A DNA stretch of 64,000 nucleotides from Uloborus plumipes. Taxonomy: Eukaryota > Arthropoda > Arachnida > Araneae > Uloboridae. Each line of letters begins with the position of its first letter. The first letter of the stretch is position 1. The stretch is taken from assembly GCA_038373865.1 (NCBI GenBank), contig JAXGGA010000020.1:372001-436000 (forward strand), given 5' to 3'. The translations under genes and the position numbers were made by a program. Of this stretch, positions 27,720-40,660 are shown piece by piece. Below the pieces are notes generated by a model, which was not told the origin of the DNA, searched no databases, and saw only the letters and a program-made list of their open reading frames with translations.

Positions 27720-28060
27720 TGATTAAGAGCCATGGCTTGAAGCAACGTGTATTTTCCATGGAGTTCGTAGGGTTCGATGCCGCGTCTCGTTTAGAAGACT
27801 CCCGTGAACTGACTGAGACCTTGCTCCCCACTTTCCATTCTCTTCCGGTGGAACGCGGGACGGGGGTGAACCGCGAGCTTTCGGCCAATCAAAACAGAGT
27901 TCGAAAGGCGCGCGCACCTCAAACAAATGAAGCTCAGGATCCGAAAATTCCATCGGGGTGTCTGGAGGCGGAAGTCTTTCTGAGATTAGAAGTGGATGGA
28001 AGTTTTGTTGTGCTATGAATGGGATGGGGACGGGGGAGGGGGGGGGGGCTGCATTCGTTC
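27720..28060. promoter_or_regulatory. CpG-rich island with CCAAT box, candidate promoter
   Basis: This is the most GC- and CpG-rich non-transposon interval of the window, with about 18 CpGs in the 200 bp from 27775 by eye, including GGCGCGCGCACC near 27917. A CCAAT motif in an NF-Y-like context (CGGCCAATCAAAA) lies at about 27880-27892. Frames of 99 codons (plus, 27719-28018) and 124 codons (minus, 27723-28097) overlap here and neither peptide is recognisable; the GC-rich composition alone lowers stop frequency. A 5' exon or promoter is possible. A G run ends it near 28050. Confidence 0.3.
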
Positions 28061-28720
28061 TTCGTGTTTGGTACGTTTGAGTAGACATTTCCATCAAATG
28101 TTCTTGCGTATAAAACAGGTTTAGAATAAGGTTTTTTATCAGATACTTCGTTTCTTTAAATATAAAATATCTTTCGGAGAAATTTTTTAAAGAGACATAT
28201 TTTTGGAAAATACCTTAATCTAAAAAATAAATAACAAACTCTTTCTTACTCACAGACCCAGACACACACATATATATTACATTTAGACATCTAAATTACT
28301 CATTTATATTCTTCAGTCATTCCTCTATATTTACCAGTTAAAATGTTTGTTGTTCTTCCCCTTCCTTTTGCTAGACATCTTGTCACCATAAGTGTGTGTT
28401 TTCATATGATTCTTGCTTAAAAATTAATCTTATGTTTTCGGGAATAACATGTATTAGGTGTTTACAGGGCTAAAGGTTCGTTTGGATCTAGAAGCCAATT
28501 GCTTGCAGTGTCAAATTCAGTCAAACTTCCAAACACTTCTTAATACTTTGAAATATTGAAAAAAATGTCGGTTGCCTTTTTTCATAAAATAAGTTTGTTT
28601 TTACTTTAAATCTGTTCTTGCAATCATGTAATATTTTAATTCAATTTTCATTTGCAGTTTTCTGCTTTAAATGCCGTTTTTTATTTAGCGTATTTTTATA
28701 GGGACAAAAGTAAACATTAA
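28061..28720. other. AT-rich stretch, no feature seen
   Basis: A short CACACA run lies near 28263. Nothing else stands out. Confidence 0.6.
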
Positions 28721-28722
28721 TA

Positions 28723-28908
28723 CAGTCGAAGCTCGATATAACGAACATCTCTGTTAAAGTGAAAAAGGTCCTTATAACGAGTGGTCGCTGTAAAAGGTAA
28801 AATAGAGTCATAGGGGCAATTTATAGAGGAAAAGTTGAGACTTTTCCCACTGGTCTTCATAATGGAATGGTCTTTATAATGTGTGGTCGTTATAACGAGC
28901 TTCGATTG
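28723..28908 (+). mobile_element. pogo/Tigger-type MITE, copy A
   Basis: The ends CAGTCGAAGCTCGATATAAC and its inverse (GTTATAACGAGCTTCGATTG) form termini of about 22 bp, flanked by TA on both sides. CAGT-starting TIRs with TA duplication fit pogo-like elements. It is 186 bp long and non-coding. Confidence 0.85.
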
Positions 28909-28994
28909 TAGTTTTCTCATTTTTATAATAAATATGTCGTCTCAAAAGTGATGCCCAACTTTTCACAAAGAAAACATTCAGAGTCACCTAAATA

Positions 28995-29180
28995 CAATCG
29001 AAGCTTGTTATAACGACCATACATTATAAAGACCATTCCATTATGAAGACCAGTGGGAAAAGTCTCAACTTTTCCTCTATAAATTGCCCCTATGACTCTA
29101 TTTTACCTTTTACAGCGACCACTCGTTATAAGGACCTTTTTCACTTTAACATAGATGGTCGTTATATCGAGCTTCGACTG
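28995..29180 (-). mobile_element. pogo/Tigger-type MITE, copy B (inverted)
   Basis: This is an inverted, nearly identical 186-bp copy of the element at 28723, starting CAATCGAAGCTTGTTATAAC and ending CGAGCTTCGACTG. The left flank is TA, but the right flank is TG, so one duplication is damaged. An 86-bp spacer separates the pair, so the whole 28723-29180 region can fold back on itself. Confidence 0.85.
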
Positions 29181-29523
29181 TGATTCTGTTTTTTATATTT
29201 TTTATGAAATTGGTTTTGTTTAATTTAATAGTTTAAAAACAGTAATTTTGATTCTAAACCTTTTTAAACGCTTAAAATATTGAGAAATTCACATGTCCAA
29301 AAGTAGTGAAAATTTACTTTATTTTAAGAGTAAAGTCATACACGTGTTTGTAAGACTATATCCAGGGGATAACATGAATCAAGTTTAAGTTAACCTATAT
29401 AAAATAGCTATTTAACTGACCAATTACAATATAAAGGCAAAAAAAATCTGTTTCAAAAATACGTAGATCTACTGTATAGATTTATTGATATATCAATAAC
29501 TTTCACTTACAGTGTGAGTCACT

Positions 29524-29641
<118 letters not shown>

Positions 29642-32600
29642 TTGCTCACCAGTTGTAATGATAATGTTTGTTTCAAGTTTCAGAAATAATATTTGCACCA
29701 TCTTTATCGAAAGCACTAATATTTCGTACAAGAAGCTATTTAATTTCGCAACTATGTTGACGTGTATCGAATGCTAGACTCTTTACAACTTGTTACTACC
29801 TACAGTAATTTTTTATATAATATTTTTAGCCCTAAAACCTTATGTATATTCTCCTAATACTTCGCTTTTGAGCCTGTAAATTTGCTTTTTTTACTCCGAC
29901 ACCGATTCGGCAGTAAAGAAAAAGAAAGGTCTTTAAATTGCACATATCTTGTGTTTCCATAGTAAAACAGCAATTGAAGCATATGTCTGTTGAAGGGACT
30001 TTTAAATACTAGAACAAGATCCTTGGTTCGTGGTATGTTGCTTATGAATAAATTTCTTCAGGGATGCGCTTTATTTCAGGAAACAGCTTGCATTTTAAGA
30101 TTTGCATTTAGTTCACTGAAACTTTTACTACGTTTCTTAAAAAAAAAAAAAAAAAAACATGTTATATGTTCTGGTCTACATTTTAAGAAATAAATGTTTT
30201 GAGGTACAAAATTACATTCAAAACTATAATCATGAAAAAGAATAAAACGGATTTTTATGAATGTGCAACGCTAGAAACTGTCATTTGAGTATCAGGAAAT
30301 ATCTATTCAGCATTTTATGTCACAAAAGATGTTATGCACCTTTATCATTGTAATACCACACAAATTTAGTAGTTCTTAACTTTTAGCTTTTTGTTTTCTT
30401 TTTAATTCCCAAAGGAAATAATAAACGAGTAAAATTAAACAGAGTGAAACTCTACACATTAATTAATTTTTATCTGTTTAATTTCTATTACTGTTGATTA
30501 TTGAATGCACGACACTCAAACTAATTTTTAAACTCTTAGTATTGAATTAGACCATCATTAATTTGATCGTGGTAGCTGAAGCGAATGTAGTCACAGACCA
30601 TTAGGTTCAATGCTGACTGTCTGCATAGTTCGTCGTACAGAATTTCTTTTAAATGTGTATCCAACGCTTAGGAAATCCAGTCAAATCTTTCATCACATTT
30701 GTCATTTATAGTAGCAAAAACTTTAACGGAAATGCAAATTAGTAAGTCTAGTAGAGGAGAAATTGACAATGCCATGCTGTTGACAAAGCGTAGCAACAGC
30801 ATTGTTTCCTGGGCATTAACATACATTTTAAGAGTTCGGCTTTCCTGCCATAGGATCTAATGAAATTTTTCTTAACACCAATTATACTCTACCTGCGTCA
30901 TTGTCTTTTTGCCTCTAATTTTAAAATAGTTTCCATAAAGACTTCTATTCTTGTTCTGGGAGCTCCTAGAGAGTTCATTCATAGAAATGCAGTTTTATTG
31001 CTAATGCAAATAAACGCATTGCTACCATCTTCCAAGACAGTACTAAAATATAATTTTTAGGAACATTGATTGCCTGTAAATTGGGCAAGAAATCCCACAT
31101 TGGACAAGGTTTGGAATATCCCACATACGTCATATATTTTGCCTTTGAAGAAAGATTTAATTTTTCTGAGATATTTTTGAGGGTCACTTAGTAGGTTTTT
31201 TATCTTCATAAATGGAAACAATTTAACTAAAACAAAATTTCCTTAGAATTATTAGTTTTTAGGATATAAATATATACAGGGATTAGAAATTAATTATTCA
31301 AAAATTTCTAAGACACAAAAAAAAAAAAAGAAAAGTAAGAATCAGTATTTTCAGCTTGCTGATTTTATGTATTTAATGCTAAAATTTAAAATACAACTTA
31401 AACGGCTTGCGTAGGTATTATAACGAAACTGTTTACTGAATTTTATTGCCTTTACCTCGTGACGTTTGCTAGTTTCTTAATTAAACCATACCAACGATTT
31501 TCGAAAATTTGCAAGGAAGCGTCGACTAATTTTCTGAGTTTTACTACTTCAAAATTTTAATATATATATATTTGTATACATATAAAACTATGTCAAAATA
31601 TATGTTCTATTGCCTCTAAAGAACACATAAAATTCAACACAGAAACATACTTTTTTATGTTTAATTAGCTTGCATCTTGCCAACTCCAACAATTGGTCTT
31701 ATTTTAGAGTTTTCTATTTTAATTTAAAAGCGAGAAATGGGTGAAGCATTTAATTTACCTAAGATTTTTACATTTCCAATACAATTTAGAAAAACTAGAT
31801 GGAAGTATGCTTTGGATACGTTATTCTATATTGTAATACTATAACATTTAAATAAATTTCTAATTTCAAAACTAGCTTGTACACTTCATTTACTTACCCT
31901 TTTTTAAATGTATGCCGGCAATATTCACATGGATGTGAGCCAACTCCTTTGTAATTACAGTATTTTTTCAGAATTGAAAATTTTGGTTTCCTATATCTTA
32001 ACTAAAATTCGTTTTCCTCTATCTCTAATTGCATTTCTTCTCTAAGCAGTTTTCGTAAAAAACATTTCTCCATTACTTCAAAAATATGTTTAATTGAGTT
32101 TGCGTCTAGCCAAGCAGGGAAACTGCAACGATTTCAGTAGCTGCTTTTTTTCCTGCTGTTGTTGTTGTTGTCAGAAGATAAATACTAGTTACCATAGAGA
32201 TGCCTCGATTTTTATAAATGGAAATGCATTTTCAATACGTTTACATCAAACTTGGACCAAAGCCATGGGGTGCAGATTTTCAATAGAAAATGGTTGAGGT
32301 TTTTTTTTCCTTGCTTTTTTTATTCAGACTGAATGAATTTATCTTGTCTTTAAAGGGTTTCAACAAGTTAATCGAGTTGAACATTCATTATCTAAGAAAT
32401 ATTTCATACTGTTATGATTTTGAAGCATGAATATGTTTGTCAATGCTAAAAATGAACATTTGAAACCAACTCAGTGAAAAATGGTTTGAAAATGCATAGC
32501 AACAATTACAAGACAAATTGAGTTTTCTTTTAATGTTTTATAAACAAAATAAATAACTGTTTCCTTTACAAAAATACTATTGATATGACCATATCCCAAA

Positions 32601-33994
32601 TAACACAGAACGTTTGGGCAATATATCTCCCGATCAATGGACAGTTCCATAAATATTTCAAAGCACAAAATTGATCCTTTAATTCAGTGCTTCTGATTTT
32701 AGGAATTTAACAGCTGTCGTAAGCGAACTTCAAAATAAGCAATGAGAAAATGTTCACTATTTTTCTCTTTTTTGTGCTGTAATTGGTGAAATATTTGTTT
32801 CAATGTCTCAACTTACGCTTTCAGGTTAAGATGGCGCGCGTGCGCATGACTTAAAGATATTTAATAGTTACTGCAGAAGTGCAATTCCAGACAAAGCAAT
32901 CATATGAGGGTCTTAATTTGCTTATAGTTTTCTCTTTTCCCTGGCTTACGGGTGGTAACTTAGTGCACAATGAATTAATATTTCAGCTAAAAATGGGGAT
33001 GATGTTTTTATTTATAAACAACTTGCAAAAAATAAAAAAAATAAAAACATTATAAAATTATTAGTCTTTCTTTTTTTTTCTTTTGACTAAGATAATTTCA
33101 ATACGTAGAAAGGAGTGTAGTATGCTTACAGTTTCGCAATGTTGATTTATTAAATAAAGCTGCAATGTACTTATGCTCAAAGGTTAACATTAAACAAAAT
33201 GGTTAAAGCAAAAATTCCTCCTATTCAATAGTTTAAGTGTTTTCATTTTTTTTAATTATTATCAACATTCTTTTACTATATTTTTTATAACATCAACAAA
33301 ATATTCTGTGCTACAATTTCGCTTTCAAGATTTTATCGCTAACGCAAGATGTATTTTCATATAACACTTTTAATAAAGCAAACTTTTTGAGCAGATAACG
33401 GCATGAAACCAAGATATCGCGTGCACTTGCACTGTTAAGGAGAACGCTATGCGTGCTAAGAAACTCAAAAGAACCATTACTATAGTACACAGAAACAGAT
33501 TGGTTCTCTTTAAATGTTATTTTTTAACGTTTTAAAGAACTTTCAATGTTTTGAGCTGCAGCTCTTAAAAAGAAGGAAGACTATTTTACAGGGTAACAAT
33601 TTAATTTTTTTATGTAAGTGGATTATTCACACAACAGAAATTTTGAGCATTTGAAAACGCTAATTAGTTTTAATGCTCATGAGAAGTATTATTAATTCGA
33701 AATAAACGTCCGTTTTTAAATTAATTTTCTGATGTCTGATAAAGTTTTGTTTTTGTTTAAAAAAGCAATAGGATTCAACTTTCTCTTTAAAGTAACTACC
33801 GGATTGATACAGAGCTAATTAAGTTGCGTATGATGGTTATAAATAGCTCCGTTAACTCAATCACTTCTCAAAAAAAATCAATTGTTTTGAGGTTTCAGTA
33901 AAATAATTCAATAGTGACTTATTTTCTCGTTAGGAGAAATGTCTTTTCTATGTTGCCCAAACTGAGACATGGGACCTATTGAGAGAGTTACATA
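29642..33994. other. AT-rich stretch, no gene seen
   Basis: The stretch carries homopolymers (A run near 30140 and 31318) and a short (GTT)n near 32158. Short open frames, including those at 29990, 30860 and 32094, have no recognisable content. One GC-rich string at 32830 is listed separately. Confidence 0.55.
32827..32850. promoter_or_regulatory. Isolated AAGATGGCGCGCGTGCGCAT string
   Basis: A CpG-dense string in otherwise AT-rich DNA combines a YY1-like word (AAGATGGCG) with an NRF1-like word (GCGTGCGCATG). Such pairs occur at animal core promoters. No gene is recognised downstream on either strand, so this may be chance. Confidence 0.15.
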
Positions 33995-34102
33995 CCCAGG
34001 TAGCACAAATACCCTTTAAACGTTTTATTAACGTTTTTAAGCTGTTGTTACAATGTTAATAACCATTTTACAACCTTTAAAAAACGAAGTGTGCTACTTG
34101 GG
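33995..34102 (-). mobile_element. CCCAAGTAGCACA MITE, copy 2
   Basis: Inverted copy of the 108-bp family, beginning CCCAGGTAGCACAAATA and ending GTGTGCTACTTGGG. TA dinucleotides flank both sides (33993-33994 and 34103-34104). Confidence 0.8.
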
Positions 34103-34265
34103 TAATTTCAAATTACAAATAAAATAAAAGTTCTAAATAATATTTTTTATTGACACTGGCGGTGAAAGCTTCATTCTTACGAAAGCTCTAAATGTTAGCA
34201 AAAGATAATATGAATAGAATTTGTTTGTTACTGAAATGTTAGTTAATTTAAAGTTCTTATTAGTT

Positions 34266-34694
34266 ATGGGCCATTCTACACGACGGAACGGGACATTGCG
34301 AGTATATTCGTCAGTACGTTTTGTTGCATAAATTCAAATAAAACAAGCTAGGAATTTATTTGCTGGTAGCAACAGTAAAATGTTGTCATCAGAATTACAT
34401 GAAATGTTAAAAGTTAATCGCTTTGCAGAAAATAAATCAAGGATAAGAGATAAAATGTCTGTGATGGAACGGGACACATGTGAGTCCAGTTTCGTCACAA
34501 GCAATTTATTGCATATTACTCATTTATTTTCTACAAAATTATTCACTTTTAATTTTGTATGTGATTCTTATGACAAATCTTTACTGTCGCTACCAATAAC
34601 AAAATTCCTAGCTTAGTTTATTTGTATTTATGGAGCAAAATCCACTGCCAAATCTTTCTCCAAATGTCCCATTCCATATGTACGTTTTTTTTAA
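34266..34694. mobile_element. Large palindromic MITE with GGAACGGGACA motifs
   Basis: The left half and right half are diverged inverted copies of each other. GGAACGGGACATT near 34282 pairs with AATGTCCCATTCC near 34661, AAGCTAGGAATTT near 34346 pairs with AAATTCCTAGCTT near 34602, and the match continues inwards to within about 50 bp. A third GGAACGGGACA lies near the centre (34467). It is non-coding. A further weak partner of the left end may lie near 34838-34856. Confidence 0.6.
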
Positions 34695-37035
34695 GTTTAA
34701 TAAGTAATAATTAAGTACACAACAAATAGTTTCGGTTTTCATCGTCGGTTACACATGTGTGGGACAAAATAGCACGAGTCCCCTCGAAATCAAGTAAAAA
34801 TCATTATTAGAAAGCGGTTGTGACAACATTCCCGTGCGACGTAGAAGAGAAACAAAGAAGTAACTGAAAATAGTTTAAAAATATTTAAAAACAATCCTGT
34901 TGCAGAAAGGTCGCTTAAATTCTAAAATTTTTGTTTGCTTCGATATTCAAGGACGAAGTCCCCAAGTACTCGCACAAGAATTCAATAATGTTCCCGTCAG
35001 ATGACTTTACTGAGTAAAGATAGTCTGTACTACTACCTTTTTAGGATCCTCCTGAACATTTCTAGTTGAGTATAGATAGCTAAACTCCCGAATTGAATGT
35101 GAGCGGTAGCTCTGAGGAAAATAAAATTTGGCAAAGGAATGGGTATTGTCTGAAATAGTGATCAAAGATTCAGCAACGATCTTTCAGTGGAGGACATTGA
35201 GACAAGATCGTACAACATATATTGTACATCAGATTAAAAGGGAACCGCCTCTATGCTTTACAGTGCGTATTAGCCAGTCTTAATGGTCACCAAGTTTCAC
35301 TTTAAACATTTGGAGTAATCATGTTGAATACTTAAGACTAGTCGTCTTAAGCGGGATAATCCTAATTTTTCATATCAAATTTCTCATTTTCACCAAAGCC
35401 TCTTTGATTTCTGCTAAACTCAAGTAGGTAGATAGTGTCACTATCGGTTTCCAAAAAATCCACATCAGAAACAAGTCTAGTATAAAGCTCTGTCGTGGAA
35501 GCGGAGTCTTGAAAATAGGAATTCAAACTCAAATCTAGGCGTTGTAATGAACTTCCTAATAGTATCATATTGACGGATTATATAAACTGGTAGTTAAAGA
35601 AAGCTGTTAAATTTATATTGGTAGGGAGCGATGGATTCACATGTATAAATGTGTTACTAATCCGTTTTCAAATGTGTTTGCAACCTTTTTTCAAATGTGT
35701 ACCGCAATGTGGTCTTCAAAGTGCTCCGACGTTTAAATTCAACAAATACCCTGACCGGGAAATATTTGATACGACTTTGGAGCACATTTCAATACACTGT
35801 TTTTAACAGAGCATATTCGGAGCACATTTAGGCAACTGGATTGCTTTTGCTGAACTACAGCTATCGTTTCCAATGCGCACTAAAACATGCAGTGTCCTCC
35901 ATTAACCATCCGTAGTTTCGTGTGTTCTAGAACACTACTTCGAAGCAGTTGAAAATAAAATAATCGGGCTGTTTCAAAAACAAATGCGTAAACTGTAATA
36001 GGCTTTCACATAAACTAAAAGTAAAAAATGCTGCGATAGCTATTTAATAACGTCATACACTTTTGATATATTATTTTCATGACATAGTTTATGGCAATAT
36101 TAGGATTTCATACTTCAATTTATTCGGCATAATGACCACGCTACATTTTTTGCGGTTATAGGTAGCTAGAAATTTGCATTTTAAACTCTATTCACACATA
36201 GTTTAGTGATAAAGCAAATGTGCAGAAAGTTTGGACAGTGGCAGATGAAGTGCTAAATTCGTATAAGGCTATTTGTGAAACGTAAGCGGTTTTTTTTAAT
36301 ATGCTTGCAATAAAATAAGTTTTATCAATTCATGCTACTTTTTTGAAACAAATAAGTACGAGGCATTTTTAAATATATTTTTACCCGTTTCTTATTTCCT
36401 TAGAAACACTGAGCATTTGATCTAAAATGTTGCTCTAAAATCGAATGAAGGAGCCTAATTTTGTTTGTTGGAATAAGATAAAAGCTAATCTGAGGTGAAA
36501 TTAACCATTTAAAACAGATATTACTTTTTTCTTGATCTTTTAATTAGATCTTCTACAGCTTTTGAGAATCTTTAGCTTCAGCTAATTATCTTCAAAGCCT
36601 TCGTTTCTTAGAAGAAACTTTTCTTCGAAAGAAATTGCACTTTGATTATTTGCTTGGTCTATTGAGCTCACTCTTTAGTATAGTAGTCCAGAAAAAACCT
36701 CATTTTGAGTTTCTGATTGATGACGAAACTTTATGTATGTGGTAGGAGCACAAAAATGTGCCTACAAAATTAAACTACCCACATAATTACATGAATGACA
36801 AATATTTTAAATCAAAAGTTTTCATTTTAGATCAATAGAGCTCAAGTGCGAATTTAATTTGTTTGTTGAAAATAGTAAATGACGCAGTTTTATCTAACTT
36901 TGATGTGCTCAAGTAAGATTTCCTGTCAAAATCACTACCAACCTTTATTGCATAGTTACTCGAATTTCCCACAGGCGTTTTCATAATACTTTTTTTATTT
37001 AAAAAAACAACATTTGATCTACACAGCTTGACGCA
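34695..37035. other. AT-rich stretch, no firm gene
   Basis: Apart from the frame at 35362-35568, listed separately, nothing is interpretable. Confidence 0.5.
35362..35568 (-). other. Unassigned 68-codon open frame
   Basis: The predicted peptide is acidic and mixed in composition, less biased to I/K/N/F than most short frames here, with a stretch rich in S, D, T and E. I recognise no domain. It could be an exon fragment, a degraded transposon piece or chance. Confidence 0.12.
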
Positions 37036-37422
37036 CACTGTAAAAAATGAAGGTTGTTTTTACAGTCTAATACAGCTAACTTTACAATAATAAACTGTAA
37101 AAATTTATAATTTTACAGTAATAAAATTTAAAATTTCTACGTTTACAGTACTAAACTGTAAAATTGCTAATTTAGTAGTAATAAACTGCAAAATTGCAAA
37201 TTTTACAGTTTATCACCGTGCATTTTACAGTTTTAAACTGGAACCTCCGCTGCCAGTATTATACTGCTGTTTTTACAGCTTAATACAGCAAAATTTATAA
37301 CTTTATAATAATAAACTGTAAAATTGCTAGTTTTACAGTTTATTACCGTGCATTTTAGTTTTAAAGTGGAACCTCAGCTGTCAGTATTATACTGTAAAAA
37401 CAACAGTTCCTATTTTGCAGTG
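37036..37422. mobile_element. ACTGTAAAA palindromic-module element, copy B
   Basis: The ends CACTGTAAAAAATGA and TTTTGCAGTG are flanked by CA on both sides. The interior repeats the AAACTGTAAAATTGCTAATT module in both orientations and shares the GGAACCTCxGCTGxCAGTAT block with copy C. Confidence 0.7.
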
Positions 37423-38326
37423 CATTCACAAGGTACGGTTGCTATTACATGCAGTTGAGTGTTTTGGCTTTATGTTTTTCTCGCTTACTGGACTATTAGA
37501 TAGTTTCGCACAAATTTTACACCCATCGCTTCTTACTTGTGAAGTCATGCTGTTCATTTTTCTTTTACTGTTGCCTTTAGGTCTTTCCAACTTTAATAAC
37601 CAATAATAGTCTGTAAGCTTACCGATGCTAAATCTTTCCTGGTACCTAATTTGAACTTCAACACATCCTTGTCAAATCGCTTGTCTTGTTTTTCACTTAA
37701 AAATCTTGGTGAGCATAATGCAAGTGACGAAAACGAAAATAAATTTTCATATTCATGTTAAACTAAATTTCCTTGTAAGCTTGAAACTTGTTGATCTCAT
37801 TGTTTTTGTATTTGGGACTCTTGTTGGTAGCAGTAAATTTTTCGCCATTTCGCTGAAAGGTATTCATGCTGCTTTCATTTTTCAAAGCATAGTGTTTTTA
37901 AATACTGCATCTGACAATTTTCTTACTTTTGAACCATTAAATATACTTTAGTTTCATTGTGCTTCATATAGATTTAAGAAGATCAAAACATGCGTATTTT
38001 AAGCACTCTTTTCCTTTATTTAAAGGTTTTACAAATTGTTTATATAAGCCAAACTTAATGTAGAGAGATGGTAGCAAAAATTTAAAACAAAAAATTACGA
38101 AGCTTTAGCACACATCATAAATATAATTTCTCTAGCCTGCTTTCTGTTATCTCCTCAGATCTTCTCTATTTTTTTTATCGAATTCCATGATTTTCCCCCC
38201 ATTTTAAAGTGTATCGGGTTGGACGCTCACTAAAAATAGACCCATGGTCTATTTTTTTTTCGTCAAAAAAGTTTTCTTTCTATTTTTTATGACACATTAC
38301 ATTAATAAATTACATCCGAGACTTAA
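37423..38326. other. AT-rich stretch, no firm gene
   Basis: Open frames of 63 codons (37415-37606) and 81 codons (37706-37951) on the plus strand are hydrophobic because they translate T-rich DNA. The reverse strand of the same interval is broken by stops. No product is assigned. Confidence 0.5.
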
Positions 38327-38400
38327 GACGCATTGGCGCTAGTGGTAAAGCATCTTTTTTATAATAGGAAGGTTATGAGTTCGAATCTGGGACGAAAATT
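38327..38400 (+). other. tRNA-like relic
   Basis: An A-box-like TGGCGCTAGTGGTAAAGC is followed after about 30 bp by a B-box GAGTTCGAATC. The arms do not fold into a full cloverleaf by eye. It is probably a SINE head or tRNA pseudogene. Confidence 0.35.
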
Positions 38401-38792
38401 ATTTTTAAAAGGTTTTCTCATTCGCAGCATTCTAGTCCAACTTTCCATTATCAAAATATTCTTTCTCAAATATTTTTTGGAGGGGGGGGGGGCACACCTT
38501 GATTTTTTACTACTTTCGGTTATTATAAAAAATACTTACAAAAATGGGTTTTTGCGTTCCTTTTGTCAAGTGAGAATAGTTTGCAAGGATCAGCTAGTCA
38601 TACTTACAACAAACTTCAAAACCTTATCGAGGTGCGAAGTCTTAATTCATTGATCAACTAGTGCTCAGCGATCCCCCAGGCGAAAAAAAACATTGAAACT
38701 CGGTTAAACATGTTCTTAACCAAGAAGCATAGTAAATACATACCCATTTAAATTCGTGTCTTTATTAAACTACATATGCTAAAGACTTATAT

Positions 38793-38889
38793 CCCAGGTA
38801 GCACAAATAACCTTTAAACGTTTTTAAGCGGTTGTTACAACGTTAATAACCATTTTACAACCTTTAAAAAACGAAGTGTGCTACTTGGG
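38793..38889 (-). mobile_element. CCCAAGTAGCACA MITE, copy 3
   Basis: Begins CCCAGGTAGCACAAATAACC and ends GTGTGCTACTTGGG. It is 97 bp, shorter than the other copies by an internal 11-bp deletion next to the AACGTTTT block. Confidence 0.8.
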
Positions 38890-38987
38890 ATTAGTCTTTG
38901 GGCATGCAGAAATTATGTCTAAAGGATAATATGGAAGAAAACAAGCAAATAAATGGTATGTGATAGGAACTTTCTGGCGTTGAATTT

Positions 38988-39129
38988 CTGTACCTCAGAA
39001 CCAGACTAACGTAAGTCCATTTTCGTAATTTTTCGGTAGAGTGGAAAAACGATTGTCGAATACATCGTTTTTCCAATCTACTGAAAAATGACGAGAATGG
39101 ACTTACGTTAGTCTGGTTCTGAGGTACAG
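38988..39129. repeat. 142-bp foldback (hairpin MITE)
   Basis: The left arm CTGTACCTCAGAACCAGACT is inverted at 39110-39129, and the match extends about 60 bp per arm with few mismatches through ACGTAAGTCCATTTTCGT, leaving a very short loop. It is non-coding and has no target duplication I can define. Confidence 0.85.
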
Positions 39130-40580
39130 ATTTGATTTCGGCATACTAAAATTATCCTTAAAATAATCAAAATTTGGATGCAGCTGCTTTATCGCGACTA
39201 ATGGAGTTACTTTATTTTAATACTATTGAAGAGACTGCTATATTAAACATAAAAATAGCACACATATATTACAGTTTAGCGGCAAACTTTTACGTTCATG
39301 TAGAAAAGTTTGAGAAACAAATGCTGCGTAGCACAAACTGCAAAAAATATTACTCACATCTTTTTTGGCATTACAAGGAGCCCCTTTGTTGAACCGAATA
39401 CATTTTTCTCTCTCGCATAGTACTTTTTTCATTCTGTTTACTATTTTTTTTTTATAATTGTTTGCAATAGTTATTGTTTTACGTTTTTAAAACTATATAA
39501 ATGAATAGATTACTTCTTTCTGCATTTATTCGTCCAAATTAAATTAATAAATAAGTAATTTAATTGGTTATGAATCTTTATCCGCGTATTTTTTTGAACG
39601 ACAGATGATGATTACGATACATAACCCGTGTCTGTTTAGTATTGTAATTTGATGAAAGAAAACAATAAAAAAATGTTGTGTCAGTTATATTGTTCCTCAT
39701 AAAAATAATGCAACATTCTGATTCATAGTTAAATTTGTTATTATACAGAACTGAATGAGTCAATTTCATTCAGTACAAGTTATACCAATAAAAATCCGTA
39801 AAGAAATAAAGTAAATTATAGTTTTTGCAAATTCATTAGTTTGCATTAGTTTATAAATCTTTCATATCATCATACATAGTTGTTCGTTACTCTTTGAATG
39901 ATTTATATTTTTGCTGTTGATTCAATAAATTATGAAATTCTGTGTATATTTCATTTTCTATTCCTATTGATAATGACAATTATTTTAAAACAATGTGTTA
40001 ATGTAAAGCATTTCATGCTACCAATTTAAAAACATTACAGCTGCTTCCAAGTACAACAGGCAGGTATTCGAAGTGTGTTTTTTCTCCATTTAAACTAGAT
40101 TTTTTTCTATTAAATCTGCAGGAAAAAAGCTTTGAAGATAATTAACCAGAGCTAGAGATCCTCGGTAACTCCATAAAGATCTAATTAGAGGATTAGGTGG
40201 GGAAAAAAGGTTATAGCACTTTGAATGGTTTCCTTTTGTTTTATTCTATCATATTAAATTCAAGCTGGAATCTTATTACCTTGCCTTAATGAGGAGAAAA
40301 TAATCATTCGTTTTGTAAATATAGCATTCGATTACAGATAAATAAAATCAATAAAAAATCGTGTATTACCATATGCTTTTATTTGTAAACAAAATTATCA
40401 CAATTGAAAAGTTTGGTTTTGTGCTTTGAATTATTTTATTTACTTTTTAATTGTTATGAAAACTGAAGAAAGTACATCAGTGTAACAAGACTTAACGTTT
40501 TGCATAGAAGGTTTACATTTTTCTCTCAGTCAGTATAAGTTTATCTTTCATATTGTCGTATATCTTTCTCAAGCTATCAC
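39130..40580. other. AT-rich stretch, no feature seen
   Basis: The 72-codon frame at 39174-39392 and others are unrecognisable. Confidence 0.55.
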
Positions 40581-40581
40581 C

Positions 40582-40660
40582 CGGTTGGCCGAATGGCTAT
40601 GGCGCCGAAGTAAGAACTCAGAAGTTTCGAGTTCTGACCTCAGGTGCAGACATTGGTTAA
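40582..40660 (+). other. Degenerate tRNA-like sequence
   Basis: GTTGGCCGAATGGCTATGGC resembles the D-arm region of Leu/Ser-type tRNAs. A weak B-box (GAGTTCTGACC) follows. The cloverleaf is not intact; it is a probable SINE head or tRNA pseudogene. Confidence 0.35.

Noticed and set aside
28717..28920. 67-codon minus-strand frame
   Set aside because: It coincides with a pogo-type MITE and has no independent coding evidence.
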